From NCBI GenBank assembly GCA_025266875.1, contig JALLLT010000009.1:1-64000 (forward strand): 64,000 bases of DNA. The letters run 5' to 3'. This DNA is from Fennellomyces sp. T-0311. Taxonomy: Eukaryota; Mucoromycota; Mucoromycetes; Mucorales; Lichtheimiaceae. Made by a program: the position numbers and the translations under genes. How positions within the stretch are numbered: the stretch's first letter is position 1; every line of letters starts with the position of its first letter. The notes below the pieces were generated by a model. That model ran no database searches and was not told the DNA's origin. It saw nothing but the letters and a program-made list of their open reading frames with translations. Of the stretch, positions 53,805 through 63,540 are shown one piece after another.

Positions 53805-54513
53805 AAATAAAGGCTATAAAAAATAGCGGAGTATAGAACGCCTACCTCCAAAAGGGGTTTCTTAGAAACTTCACTGCTTTGTGAATTTTTTTTACTCATT
53901 GAGATCATGGCCATGACCGAAAACGTCCTTGCCTGTATATATAGAGTAAGTGTACACAATATAAGGTTCTTCTCGTTCTTTTATTGGTTTTCATCTTATC
54001 ATACGCATTTATAAATGATCATAATGTGTATTATCGCAGTGCACAGTATTTACCTGTATACTAGATGTCCAACAACAGTAACAGCAACAACACACTGGGC
54101 AACAAGGCATATATCAAGTACTTGATATATGCATAAAAATGTTTGATATATGCTTTGATATACATATATCAAGTACTTGCGATATGCAGCAAAAAAAGTA
54201 CTTCCTTGCCATATATCAAGTACTTGATATATAGACCTGGGTGCCTACTTAAAATGGGAGCTTTAGGGTGCATAAAGCTAACAGCACTTTGCATAATGCA
54301 AGTAACTGCCTTCTGTGCATATGTACGAAATTTTCGATATGACGTTTGAAACTATAATGTACATACATCGCATTACATACTTTTATCGTGCATGGTGGGT
54401 CATATACTGATTGGTGGATTATTCAACGCGTATTTTTATAGCAACCGTAAAATCGTATAGAGATTGGTGGTAACGAATTCAATTTTATTCATTGCAATTT
54501 AAAAAAGCTATAA
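53805..54513. other. No gene; palindrome cluster
   Basis: No coding frame is supported. The notable content is the ATCAAGTACTTGAT palindrome cluster at 54107-54232, given as its own entry. Confidence 0.6.
54107..54232. repeat. Three copies of an ATATCAAGTACTTGATAT palindrome
   Basis: 54107-54132 is a perfect 26-bp palindrome centred on AAGTACTT. 54211-54232 is a perfect 22-bp copy and 54164-54187 is an imperfect one. Spacing is about 50 bp. Such dyads can be binding sites for a dimeric protein or recombination remnants; nothing nearby decides between these. Confidence 0.8.
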
Positions 54514-54742
54514 TAGGGGGTTTCAGAGTTGAAAATGTGGTTGCATATGCAAAAAATTTACATAAACTATTCATTTCCTGATGGCCAATAAGATTTTATG
54601 TCATTTTTTCAACTCTGAAACCCCCATGCATAAACTTGCCATAAACTTGACATAAAAAAAAGCGCTGTTTACAAAATGATTACACAAACTAGCGCAGTTA
54701 CAAGATGATTACACAAACTTCTTTTTCTTCTTCAGAAACAGT

Positions 54743-56211
54743 TTATTGTGTAGAAGGCATGGGCAGCTTATTTACACATTCTTTTAATAACTCGCGTTTC
54801 TGTTTTCCAGCTGCCTTTCGTATCTTCTTATCCTGTAGTTGCTCGGTATTCAACTTCGCCATAGCATACTCCAGCTCTGATTCCTCATTCTCCTTTTCAT
54901 CCTCTTCCTCAATCCAGTCCTTTCTTATAGGATCGTTAATGAGCAGATTGTGCAAAATGCAGCAGCAGGTGAACCAGTCATTGACCAGACGGGCATCCTT
55001 CACAGTTCGATAAAGCCTCCGCATTCCGTGAAGACTTTGGAACCGGCCTTTGAGCATGCCGAAGCAATTCTCGATGTGAATTCTTGCCTTCTTGACACGA
55101 TCGTTGAACTTGGCTTCTTCGGGAGTCCTGCCTTTCCCACCGTTGCCTCTATAGCTGGAAATGAGGGTGACATCTGCCGTGAATCCACAGTCTCCAAGGA
55201 GATACTCGAAGCCGTCGAAATATCTGTGTGGATGGTCATAGAGGGAAGAATGGTAGAAGATTCGCTGATCATGGGCACACCCAGGGAAGCCGACTAATGC
55301 TTGACGAATCCGCATCTGATCATCACAAACAACAAGAGCAGTGGTACCATAAGCGCCTTTGTGGCTATAATAATCTGTACCATGGTTTTGTGGTTTGGCG
55401 AAGAGTGGAAGGAGTGTGCCGTCGATATATCCAACACATTCTGGAAAGCCAAATGTACTCTTGATCCGTTGTTTGATATCGTGCTTTTCATTTTTGTCTG
55501 GCCAGAAGATCACATTGTTCTTGAGTTCCAGGAGTGCTTTCATGCATCGCGTTGTATAAGAGTCTATCGTTCCAACTATTCATTGACTTAGTATTACAGC
55601 ATTACAAGTTCACATGATATAAGTATACCTGGTACTTGAGTGTTTGACGAGTTCTGTACATAACTTGCACCGTTTCCTGATAGACCGAAACGACGCAATG
55701 TTGTCAGCAACTGTACTTCAACTGGTGCTTGGCGGTTGTTCGACCCATTCTTGAACACGGTACTATCTTCTAGTAGTTTGACCAGTTTCTGAAATGCCGT
55801 CTTGCTCATGCGCGCATGACTCTTGAAAGTGTCCGGGGATTCTTTGTTCAATATGTAGTAGATGCGGGTATGATCGCGGACTGCATTTTCCCTGGGATGG
55901 AGGTACCGGTTGGATTCAACTAGTAGATAGTACATGGAAGTGTTCGAACGCAATGTTTGCATGATGTAGTCCCTTAGCAATTTTGCAAAGGACTGTCGCA
56001 TATTGGGGCGAGACAAGAGGAGCCATCGACAAAGCAAAACCATCGTAGTATCTTGCAGAACCATTTGCTGTAAAACATCATGAGAGAATCCACTGCGAGC
56101 AATGGACTGGATAAAGGCTAGCTGTCGTTGGCGTTGTTCGACACTGACTTCGATAGTCAATGCTTCCTCCAGCTGTCGCAGAGTATGTTGGCGTTCAGAA
56201 TATCTGGGCAT
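54743..56211 (-). CDS. Harbinger (HARBI1-like) transposase, intact (471 aa)
   Basis: The start is the ATG at 56211 (MPRYSERQ). One intron at 55628-55576 (53 nt, GTATAC...AATAG) joins two open exons into 471 codons plus a stop. Exon 1 is helical, with an HTH-like segment (SKTAFQKLVKLLED...VEVQLLTTLRRFGLSGNG). Exon 2 carries the DDE_Tnp_4 core: VGYIDGTLLPL (Asp), EYLLGDCGFT (Asp) and ARIHIENCFGMLKGRF (Glu), plus CCCILHNLL. The C-terminus is acidic, then basic. No stops or shifts. It should cut the element's GGGGGTTTC ends with the help of the Myb-like protein encoded upstream on the same strand. Confidence 0.93.
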
Positions 56212-56487
56212 ATAAGAAGACAAAAAAGAGTAAAAAAGATGGTTTTTGAGATATCCGACATTGTTCTTTTTATATTCACTAGATGACTCACATTCTTATT
56301 GATGATAGATGCGACTCGATAGATAGCATCAAAGTATCTGCCTATTAGATTGTTGATATTTCGTGCATCATCACAGGTAATCATATGAAAACAACCAATC
56401 AATTATTTGTAAACAACAATATGGAACGGCAATTGTTAACCGCACATAATGCGGCCGGCCCAAAAAAAGCCATTTATTTGTTAACAA

Positions 56488-57831
56488 CTAACTTCTCTTC
56501 TCATTCTCTAAGTACTGCTTAATCTCATCCGATGACATACCAATGTCATGTAGCGACCGAATGAGAGCGGCATGCGCTTGCATTCGCTCAATATCAAATC
56601 TTTTTTCCCAGTGATTACAATCCCATTTCCATTGCCTTTCCTGCAGCTCAAAGGCCGCGCGACGATCCTCTCGTTCTTGCTCCCGGATGACGCGACGCTC
56701 CTCCATTTCAGCAATCGCTGCTTCGTTACAAAAGCGCAACAATTCGGTACTTGTTTGTTGTGTAGCGATGTTGGACTCCACAATGGCTTCGGCAACTGAT
56801 ATCTTCTTCTTCTTGTTTGATTCGTCCTCACCAATAGACATATGCTGGCGTTTGGCTCGTCCCTTGCCCTTGTCCTTTTTTGAGTTCGAAGTATTCGAAG
56901 TACCAACCGAAGCGGAAGAGTTTGCCTGGCTAGCAATAAGGTCCTCACTACCACCAGGAACAGAAGGGCGAACGTCAACGGTATTGCGGGTATTGTCCAA
57001 ATCATAGAGATCGTCGAATTGAGTAGGATCGTCCCAGGAGCCGTTAAATGCATATGATCCAACTTGATGGTCCAAGGTCTCCTGGTATGTCGCATCATTC
57101 TCCTCTTCGTGTAAAATGTCATCGGCATCATCGACATAATCAGCGTCATTGGCATCACCAGCATCATCGGCACCATCGAAGCTATCGAGGTCGATGGCAC
57201 TACCAGCTTCCGTTCTGACTTCGGATACTTCTTCACCCTCGTTTTCATCCTCATCTTCACTACCAGGAATACCACCGATCTCCACAAGGCTCAATGGATT
57301 AGCTGCAGGCCGGTTGGCCATCACAGCACGGATAAGGTCGAACCCGGGGCACTTGCGCTCACAGTATTCTGCATTAAGACGTGTAAGTATCGACTGTAAC
57401 CTTATTGTTGTAATTGCATGAATACCTTTGACTGTTTTCACGCCACCTTCTTCGTTCTCGTCTAAGATTCCTTGACCAGTCTTCTGGAGCCAAAGAGCAA
57501 CTTCATTGTACTTTGTTTGAATGCTCGATAGTTTCTGGCCAACGTCCTTGCTTGTACGGTTCTTGATACCTTGCACCTTGAGCAACTCGACAACTTCGCT
57601 GGCTAGCCTTGTCTTCGTCACTCCATTGACATCGTCACCTCTCCAGCGGTTGTAGTTGTTGGCAGATGCTAGCCATTCAATACACACGTCATATGAGCTC
57701 TTACCCATTGAGCCATCTTCTTGTTCGACGTTATCTTTATCCCACGAAGTACGAGGCTTTTTCCCATTATCTTGGTTCCTGTTTTTGTTGCGATTGTTGC
57801 GTTGAGAAGAGTTCTTGGTTGTGCGGGGCAT
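56488..57831 (-). CDS. Harbinger Myb/trihelix-like partner protein
   Basis: The start is the ATG at 57831 (MPRTTKNSSQ); the frame is open further upstream without better context. A basic Asn-rich leader precedes a Myb/SANT or trihelix-like domain (CIEWLASANNYNRWRGDD...DVGQKLSSIQTKYNEVALWL) at about residues 45-130. A 57-nt GT...AG segment (GTATTCATG...AATGCAG, near 57427-57371) is probably an intron; being a multiple of three it leaves the frame open unspliced. Then come a long acidic region, a basic segment (KKDKGKGRAKRQ...SNKKKKIS) and a C-terminal coiled coil rich in Glu, Arg and Gln. It ends at 56488. In this family such proteins bind the terminal repeats and recruit the transposase (established). 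Confidence 0.85.
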   Translation of the reverse strand: MPRTTKNSSQRNNRNKNRNQDNGKKPRTSWDKDNVEQEDGSMGKSSYDVCIEWLASANNYNRWRGDDVNGVTKTRLASEVVELLKVQGIKNRTSKDVGQKLSSIQTKYNEVALWLQKTGQGILDENEEGGVKTVKGIHAITTIRLQSILTRLNAEYCERKCPGFDLIRAVMANRPAANPLSLVEIGGIPGSEDEDENEGEEVSEVRTEAGSAIDLDSFDGADDAGDANDADYVDDADDILHEEENDATYQETLDHQVGSYAFNGSWDDPTQFDDLYDLDNTRNTVDVRPSVPGGSEDLIASQANSSASVGTSNTSNSKKDKGKGRAKRQHMSIGEDESNKKKKISVAEAIVESNIATQQTSTELLRFCNEAAIAEMEERRVIREQEREDRRAAFELQERQWKWDCNHWEKRFDIERMQAHAALIRSLHDIGMSSDEIKQYLENEKRS

Positions 57832-58445
57832 AATGATAGGAAATTCAAGTGAAGCAATGATAGAAGGATATGTGATGACTGTATAAAGCAAGCACACAAA
57901 TTCTTTGACACTTATATAGCTGTGTAAAAGGTTATCACATCTTATTTTCAAAGCCTATGTTACTCTCAGTTGTTCGCAGATTCTGTTGGCTGCAACGCGA
58001 TGACAATCCTGAGTCACTCGCTTCTATTCTATGTAAGGACTCATCAACGCAATGTCAGTTCAATATATCATGAGTCATGTCTACTTCATTGGGCCAGATT
58101 TTTCCATCAGCATGATCCACTTTGCGCTCTACGATCCTGTTGGCTCAATGACCACACTGACCCTGAGTCACCTCTGACTTCCACCTGTGATATCCCATTA
58201 CCGCTCGTATTATATTGGATGAGTCATTCTCAGTTTGTCCACTCGGTAGTACGAAATGTCCGCTTGTGATACCATCGACTTTATGTCAACTTTTGCATAT
58301 GCAAAAAATTTTTTATGTCATTTTCCAGGCGACATAAAAAATTTTGCATATGCAAAAAGTTTGCATAAACTTTCAGCTAATCAGATTTTATGTCAAAAAT
58401 TTTATGCTTTGCATATGCAACCCCATTTTCAACTCTGAAACCCCC
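57832..58445. repeat. Right subterminal region of Harbinger-like element 2
   Basis: No gene. It contains several TGAGTCA/GAGTCAT words (58010-58230) and, at 58295-58353, a near-perfect inverted repeat with arms of GCATATGCAAAAAATTTTTT type ending in ATGTC and GACAT, then the terminal repeat. The upstream part probably holds the promoter of the Myb-like gene. Confidence 0.6.
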
Positions 58446-58559
58446 TAATCTATGCTATATATATGAAAGGATCTAAAGCAGCTATGCTAGCTGAAAGCAG
58501 AGAATGGTATAGCGGCTAAAAGTGAAAAGAAGCTAGCAATGATAAAATGAGACGGTATT

Positions 58560-58745
58560 ACTACACTGGTGACGTTTTTTTCCTTATCGTGGCGACGTTT
58601 TTTTCCTTACCGTGGCGACGTTTTCTTAAACCCGGTTTTTTCAGAGCCAATGATATTGCCTGCCTTGTGGTGGCGACTTTTTTTGATGGCGACTTTTCTG
58701 ATGGCGACTTTTTTTATGGCAACCTCTTGGTCGCCACATTCGCTT
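58560..58745. repeat. Degenerate tandem repeat, TGGCGAC(G)TTTTTTT unit
   Basis: The word GGCGACGTTTTTTTCC recurs three times, then GGCGACTTTTTTTGA-like units three times and a final GGTCGCCAC in the opposite sense. The unit is roughly 15-24 bp. Small plus-strand frames across it are artefacts. Confidence 0.7.
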
Positions 58746-59259
58746 CCATGATCGTCAGATTAATGCTGCTGCCGAATATATATTGAGTTTGTAATCAATA
58801 ATACTTCATGACAACAATATTTGTATCCAGGAACGACTTCTTTTACTACTTTTTTTCAACTTCATCTACGTATCCATTCCGTCGATTCACTCGTTAGCAA
58901 TGATGTGAGCTTTTACACTCTCAGTCTCTCAGCTGCTAACCTTCTACAGCACTCGGAATTTAGTTAATTATTGCTATTCAAAATTCTTAGTGATATCGCG
59001 GTTCATTATGGCGTCTACTATGTTAGATACAACAGCTTCTTTAGGTTCCATACAACATTATATTATATAGCAAAGGTATTAAAAGCTTTTTCTTTTACTC
59101 TTTTATACTACACATTGGGAAAAAAGTATTCAAAAAAGGAAAGAATAATCAAGAGTATTGGGTGAGTATACAAAAATAATTGTATTTTAACCAAAAAGTT
59201 ATCGGTATATAACAATGTTAAGAAAATTATATATGTTATGGAGCTCTGAAACGCTCATA
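58746..59259. other. No gene recognised
   Basis: AT-rich. A short plus-strand frame at 58971-59165 has no motif. It is presumably 3' flank of the Tnp2-type gene that ends at 59260. Confidence 0.55.
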
Positions 59260-62062
59260 TTACAGCAAGTAATCTACATTGTGATCCATTGATAAATTTG
59301 CGTTTTTGCCATCGACTTGCGACCAGTATATATACTCATGGCCCGCTTGAGCTTTCGCACAAGCTGCGTATCTAATGATATCGTTTACATCAACGATTCT
59401 CATCTTTGATCCAGATGCTAGTCTGATTGGCCACGGGCTATCCGCGATTTCTGTTTTATATACCTGGACCAGGCCAAGAAGTTTCGAGACGCCTTTGAAT
59501 GTATGCATGAAAAAGAACCTGATATCACCAAAGTACTGCATATGTACTTTTGTATATTTGGGCCTTTTGCTCCTATCAGTGTTGACCCAAATATTCATAC
59601 GAACAAAAGAATGATGGAATCTGCCAAAGACACTTGATGGTGCCTTCCATAACTTGCCACCAATTGTTAAGAGTTCACTGCTATTGATGCTTACTCCATC
59701 ACGCGACCCAAAGTGCCAAGACCAAAAGTTTGTCAGTGCACTCTGACACTTAAGTTCACCGATCGTTTTATCTGATGAGAATGGGCCCCATATTTCTGGG
59801 TCATCAGCATCTTCAGACAGAGTTATCCCTTGTGTATATCTTCTGGATTTTTTCGCAGGTTCATCTTCAACATCACCAATACGTTTCCGTCGTCGGATAG
59901 CAGCCAGTTCCACAAGTACATTTCCCGAGTTCGTTCCAGCGTCTCGTTTGGAATTGATTCGCTTCTTCAGTTCTCCAACAGCCCGTTCCATCGCAAAAGT
60001 CGCCAAGTATGGGAGTGGGCCCACTCTTTCGATAGTTTTATGCAAGTGGACTAGATAATGTTGGTTGATTGTGAATACTGTTGCTGATATGTTTCCGGCT
60101 TGTACATGACCAAAGAGCCATTTGTGCCATCGTTGAACAGCATTCTTGAGTTCATTGATCTCGGCTTTCTTGATAGAGCGGCTTAAGGCGTACCGGTAAA
60201 TCGTATATAAGTCGATAAGTGCATTTCTGGTATCACTAGCAATGTAAAATTCGAGGATGATTGTTGGTACAAAATACAGCATAAAATGGATCCAATCAAC
60301 TGCGCGGTAAAAGCCACTCTGGTACGAGACATCGCCACATTCTCCAGCAAAAGAAGCTGCTGAAATTCTTGACTCTGAAACGAGCCGACCGATTTCGTGC
60401 CGTGTTCCACTGCATAAGTAGAGCGGGTTTCCCTCTTTTCCATATTCGCCAGAGACCAAGTTCCAGAGCTGCGATCTAATGTTTGTTCCCAAAAGATGCA
60501 TTACATCAATTGGGAAGAAAGTGGGTCCATGGAACGTAGGCAATTCAGCAAATAAAGTTTTGTGCTTTTGGCCACTACCCTTTGGGTTTTCATTATTCAC
60601 GAAAGACGCTTTCTGCCGAGGCTCGGACTTTGTTATTCCGTTCGAGTGGGTAGGTGGAAAAGTCATTCGGTTATTGACATATGCTCCCTTGATGAAGCAG
60701 AAACGACAACCATGGTAATGGTTATGAGCAGCGTGTCCTGCAACTTTGGCGGAAGCAAGTATATCGCCTCCTATAAATAACAAATGAGCTTTGACATTTA
60801 TGATGCCAGTTTCTGTCTTGACTCTCATGTCTTTCTTACAAAGGTTCGAAAGCTCATCGATTGTTGGTTGCAAAAAGCTAAATATATCGGATGGCTTGTT
60901 TGGACCAGAGGCGACGCAAACTTGCAGCATGTTCTTATCTAAAGTTCGCTTATCCAGAGGGAAGTTCAGGATTACAACATGCACAATAGTCATTGAATGC
61001 TTGCTACGTTTGAATGGCTTGAAATCGTCCGTAAATATCCCAAGAGCTATATCCAAATCACCGGAAAACATGGGCTTGACTGCTTTGTATATGCTCCCAT
61101 AAAAAATGTCGCTCATCGCTTCGCCATCGAAAGAGTATTCACTTCGGTAGGCAAGAAGTTTACGGGTTTCCTCGTCATGCACAAGTAGTGCTAATTGATC
61201 TTCTAGTAATAACTGCTGCATACGTTTCACCGGCGTCACATTGTTGTCTCAGAAGCGTGGCATATCGCATTTGGGCAAGTTTTTCTCTCGTCGCTTTTGT
61301 TAAACATGTGGCACCCATTCACGCAGACATCGAATCTTTCTGATTTAACAGGATTACACTCTCGTAATGCTTCGCGTGACAAATAAAAGGACTGGAGTGC
61401 AGGCAGAACACCACAGGTATAAGTATTGAATCGCGCAATTATACCTTCGTATAAGGCCCTCGATCCGCCAAACTGCAACACAAGAGTAAAAATATCCATA
61501 CTGGTTTTTACGCTATCCTCCTGAGTCGCTTTCAGACTGGATAAATCGTGCAAATCATCTGGTGGAACAGCATGGGCAGAGTTTGTTGTGGAACTAGAGG
61601 GAAATTGTGGAAGGTAACCCGAGTTTGAGTTGTTGGAAGGCAGAGTATAGTAGTTGATGCGTCTGGAAACAACTTCCGCTGGTTGTAGGTCAGTGTCAAA
61701 CACTCCTTGCAAGGTGGATTCCGTAGCAGGGCTTGCATACGACTCACTTTGTTGAGATGATGGCTCTTGCATCTCGTGGTCTATAGCGCTCAAAGAAACA
61801 TCAACATCCATAGGAACTGGAAATACAGAAGGCTAAAATCACATATATTAGTTTTCTTATCTTTTTTTCAGTCATTAGTATAGCAACATACTTCACCTCG
61901 GTCTGAGGTCATTGTTCGGAAGAGTGGACTTTCTTGCTCCATATGGCGGATTCTCTTTTGAATGCAATCTCCGCGATGCATATTGTACTCATCCAATGTC
62001 GAATTTAAAATTCTTCTGCAATTGGTGCAAGCTCGATTCTTTTTTCTTTCTTGTATGCTCAT
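59260..62062 (-). pseudogene. Tnp2-type transposase, nearly intact, one frameshift
   Basis: Exon 1 from the ATG at 62062 encodes a zinc finger (CTNCRRILNSTLDEYNMHRG and DC). A phase-0 intron (about 61884-61826, GTATGT...TTTAG) leads to exon 2 with a Ser/Thr-rich acidic part and a Cys motif (FDVCVNGCHMF...CPNAICH). At 61239-61236 the frame ends in TGA one base out of step with the following frame (VKRMQQLLLEDQLALL), a one-base deletion or equivalent. The next 659 codons are open: LGIFTDDFKPFKRSKHS (Asp), VASGPNKPSDIF, HGCRFCFIKG, TFFPIDVMHLLGTN (Asp), FYRAVDWIHFMLYFVPT and LATFAMERAVGELKKR (Glu). A sequencing error at the shift would make this gene intact. The partner gene lies divergently at 62.3 kb. 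Confidence 0.85.
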
Positions 62063-62306
62063 TTCGGTGCGATTTTCTGTTGGCTCAGTTTAATGGTCTT
62101 GATAAGAGTTGGTTTCTGGGAAACGCCTTTTTGGTTTGACAATAGGGACGCCATGCTGGTGTCACAAATTCCAAAGTAAACGCCAAATCAGCCTTCCATT
62201 TTGGTATCTGTACGAGCAAATATAATAAGGTCTCTATGTAAACTTCGCTTTCTAGCTTTCTTTCTTCTTTTTTTCATAAGCAGCTATGTTTAACGAATCA
62301 ACAATT

Positions 62307-63533
62307 TCTTACAACTAGAGCGAGGAATCCAGGAAAAATTCGACCTAGAATTTGGAATTCTAAAAGAAGAAATGACCCAAATTAGGGAGTCCGTCGGAGA
62401 CCTTAGCCGCGACATTCGCACCCTTGAGCATACGATTGACCTTTCCATCCAAACCCAAGGGACTGCTGAAGTTCCGCGGTATCAAGCTTCGCTTGGAGTC
62501 ATCGAAGACAGCCCGTTCACAAAGGTTCAGATACGCAAGGTTATCGAACATCCAAGGGATGAGAATGGCGTACTGAAAAAGTTTTCGTGGGACCTGTTCA
62601 AATACCTCTGAAGGAAGGTTCTAGGAGGCAGTAGCTGGGAATCATCGCTCCTTGTCACGTTCAAGAAGAATGTAATGCCCTTTGCCGAAGGGGTAGCCAA
62701 CCACATTCATATCAAGTACGCTGTTCCTGCTAGCGCTTACTGGCTTGATCTCACCAGCAACCAGCGCCTTGAGGCCGTGCGCCTTCTTGAGAATGGTGTC
62801 CGTGCCGACTTCACCCTTTCTGTGGCAGTTGGCCACTGGGCAGCACGAATCATTATGGTCAAAGCATGGTATAGAGACGTGGTTTCAGAGATGGAAGGTA
62901 TGTTGATATAACTGAATCTCACTACAACGGACTCTGAGCTACGCTAACGTTTGCTTCACTATAAATGTAGATGGTGAAGAAGCAAGGCTCTTTCCCCGCA
63001 CACCAGCTCGTCCTCAACTTCTGTTGTCCCGATGCCAAGCACCATATCAACTCCTTTTCACATCACAGATAGAAGTTCTGTTGATGCACCGCCTACTCCT
63101 AGTCTTACGAGAACAGAAAGGTATAAGTTTCATTACCTATATATTGCATATAATGTTTTAACAACCATTTAATGAAGTGATTATATATTAAGCTTTAGTT
63201 CGAACTCTGATTCTGAAGCAGCGGATCCTTTGGACATTACATTCACAAGTGATGAAGAGGAAGTTGAAGAGTCTCAGGCCGAAGGTTGCGAAAGATGTAA
63301 GAAGTGTAAATAGTGTAGTTGAATTTGACAATAACAATATAGCTCCTCTGGTAATAGTGACTGGCAATAAAATGGTGACGGCTCCAAAGGAAGCTCCTAA
63401 AAAGGCTTCAAAGATGGCTGCCAGGAAGATCCCCAAGAAGATCCCTAAGAAGATCTTCAAGAAGGTCTCAAAAACAGCTCCCAAGGCGGCTACCAGCCGA
63501 ATCGCTTTGAGGGACAAATGTGGTATCGCTTAA
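62307..63533 (+). pseudogene. Partner gene of the 59-63 kb Tnp2-type element (degenerate)
   Basis: The first clear coding block is a coiled coil (EEMTQIRESVGDLSRDIRTL); an ATG at 62289 is out of frame with it. An in-frame TGA at 62609-62611, where CGA would fit, is followed in the same frame by RKVLGGSSW and a helical block with VGHWAARIIMVKAWYRDVVS. After an intron from about 62898 come Ser/Thr/Pro-rich and acidic stretches (FTSDEEEVEESQAEG), then, in another frame, a Lys/Pro tail (KIPKKIPKKIFKKVSK) to 63533. The plan of coiled coil, helix, acidic tail, and divergent placement, matches the gene at 6.6-7.8 kb. Function unknown; probably DNA-binding by analogy. Confidence 0.55.
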
Positions 63534-63540
63534 TGAGAAA

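Larger units (their letters stand above)
54515..58446 (-). mobile_element. Harbinger-like element 2, 3.9 kb, apparently autonomous
   Basis: The left end reads GGGGGTTTCAGAGTTGAAAA and the right end is its reverse complement. The match continues inward through TGGTTGCATATGCAA with one mismatch, about 38 bp in all. Flanks are CTATAATA on the left and TAATCTATG on the right, giving an AT-rich 2-3 bp duplication whose exact limits are ambiguous. The left end folds back on a second inverted copy (54516-54625). It encodes a transposase and a Myb-like protein, both on the minus strand and both open. Confidence 0.9.

Noticed and set aside
56508..57287. 259-residue minus-strand frame rich in Met, Thr and Arg
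   Set aside because: It overlaps the Myb-like gene in another frame and is a shadow of its acidic codons.
54515..58446. A definite 3-bp TAA duplication for Harbinger-like element 2
   Set aside because: The flanks (CTATAATA and TAATCTATG) allow TA, AAT or an offset TAA depending on where the ends are set, so I left it open.
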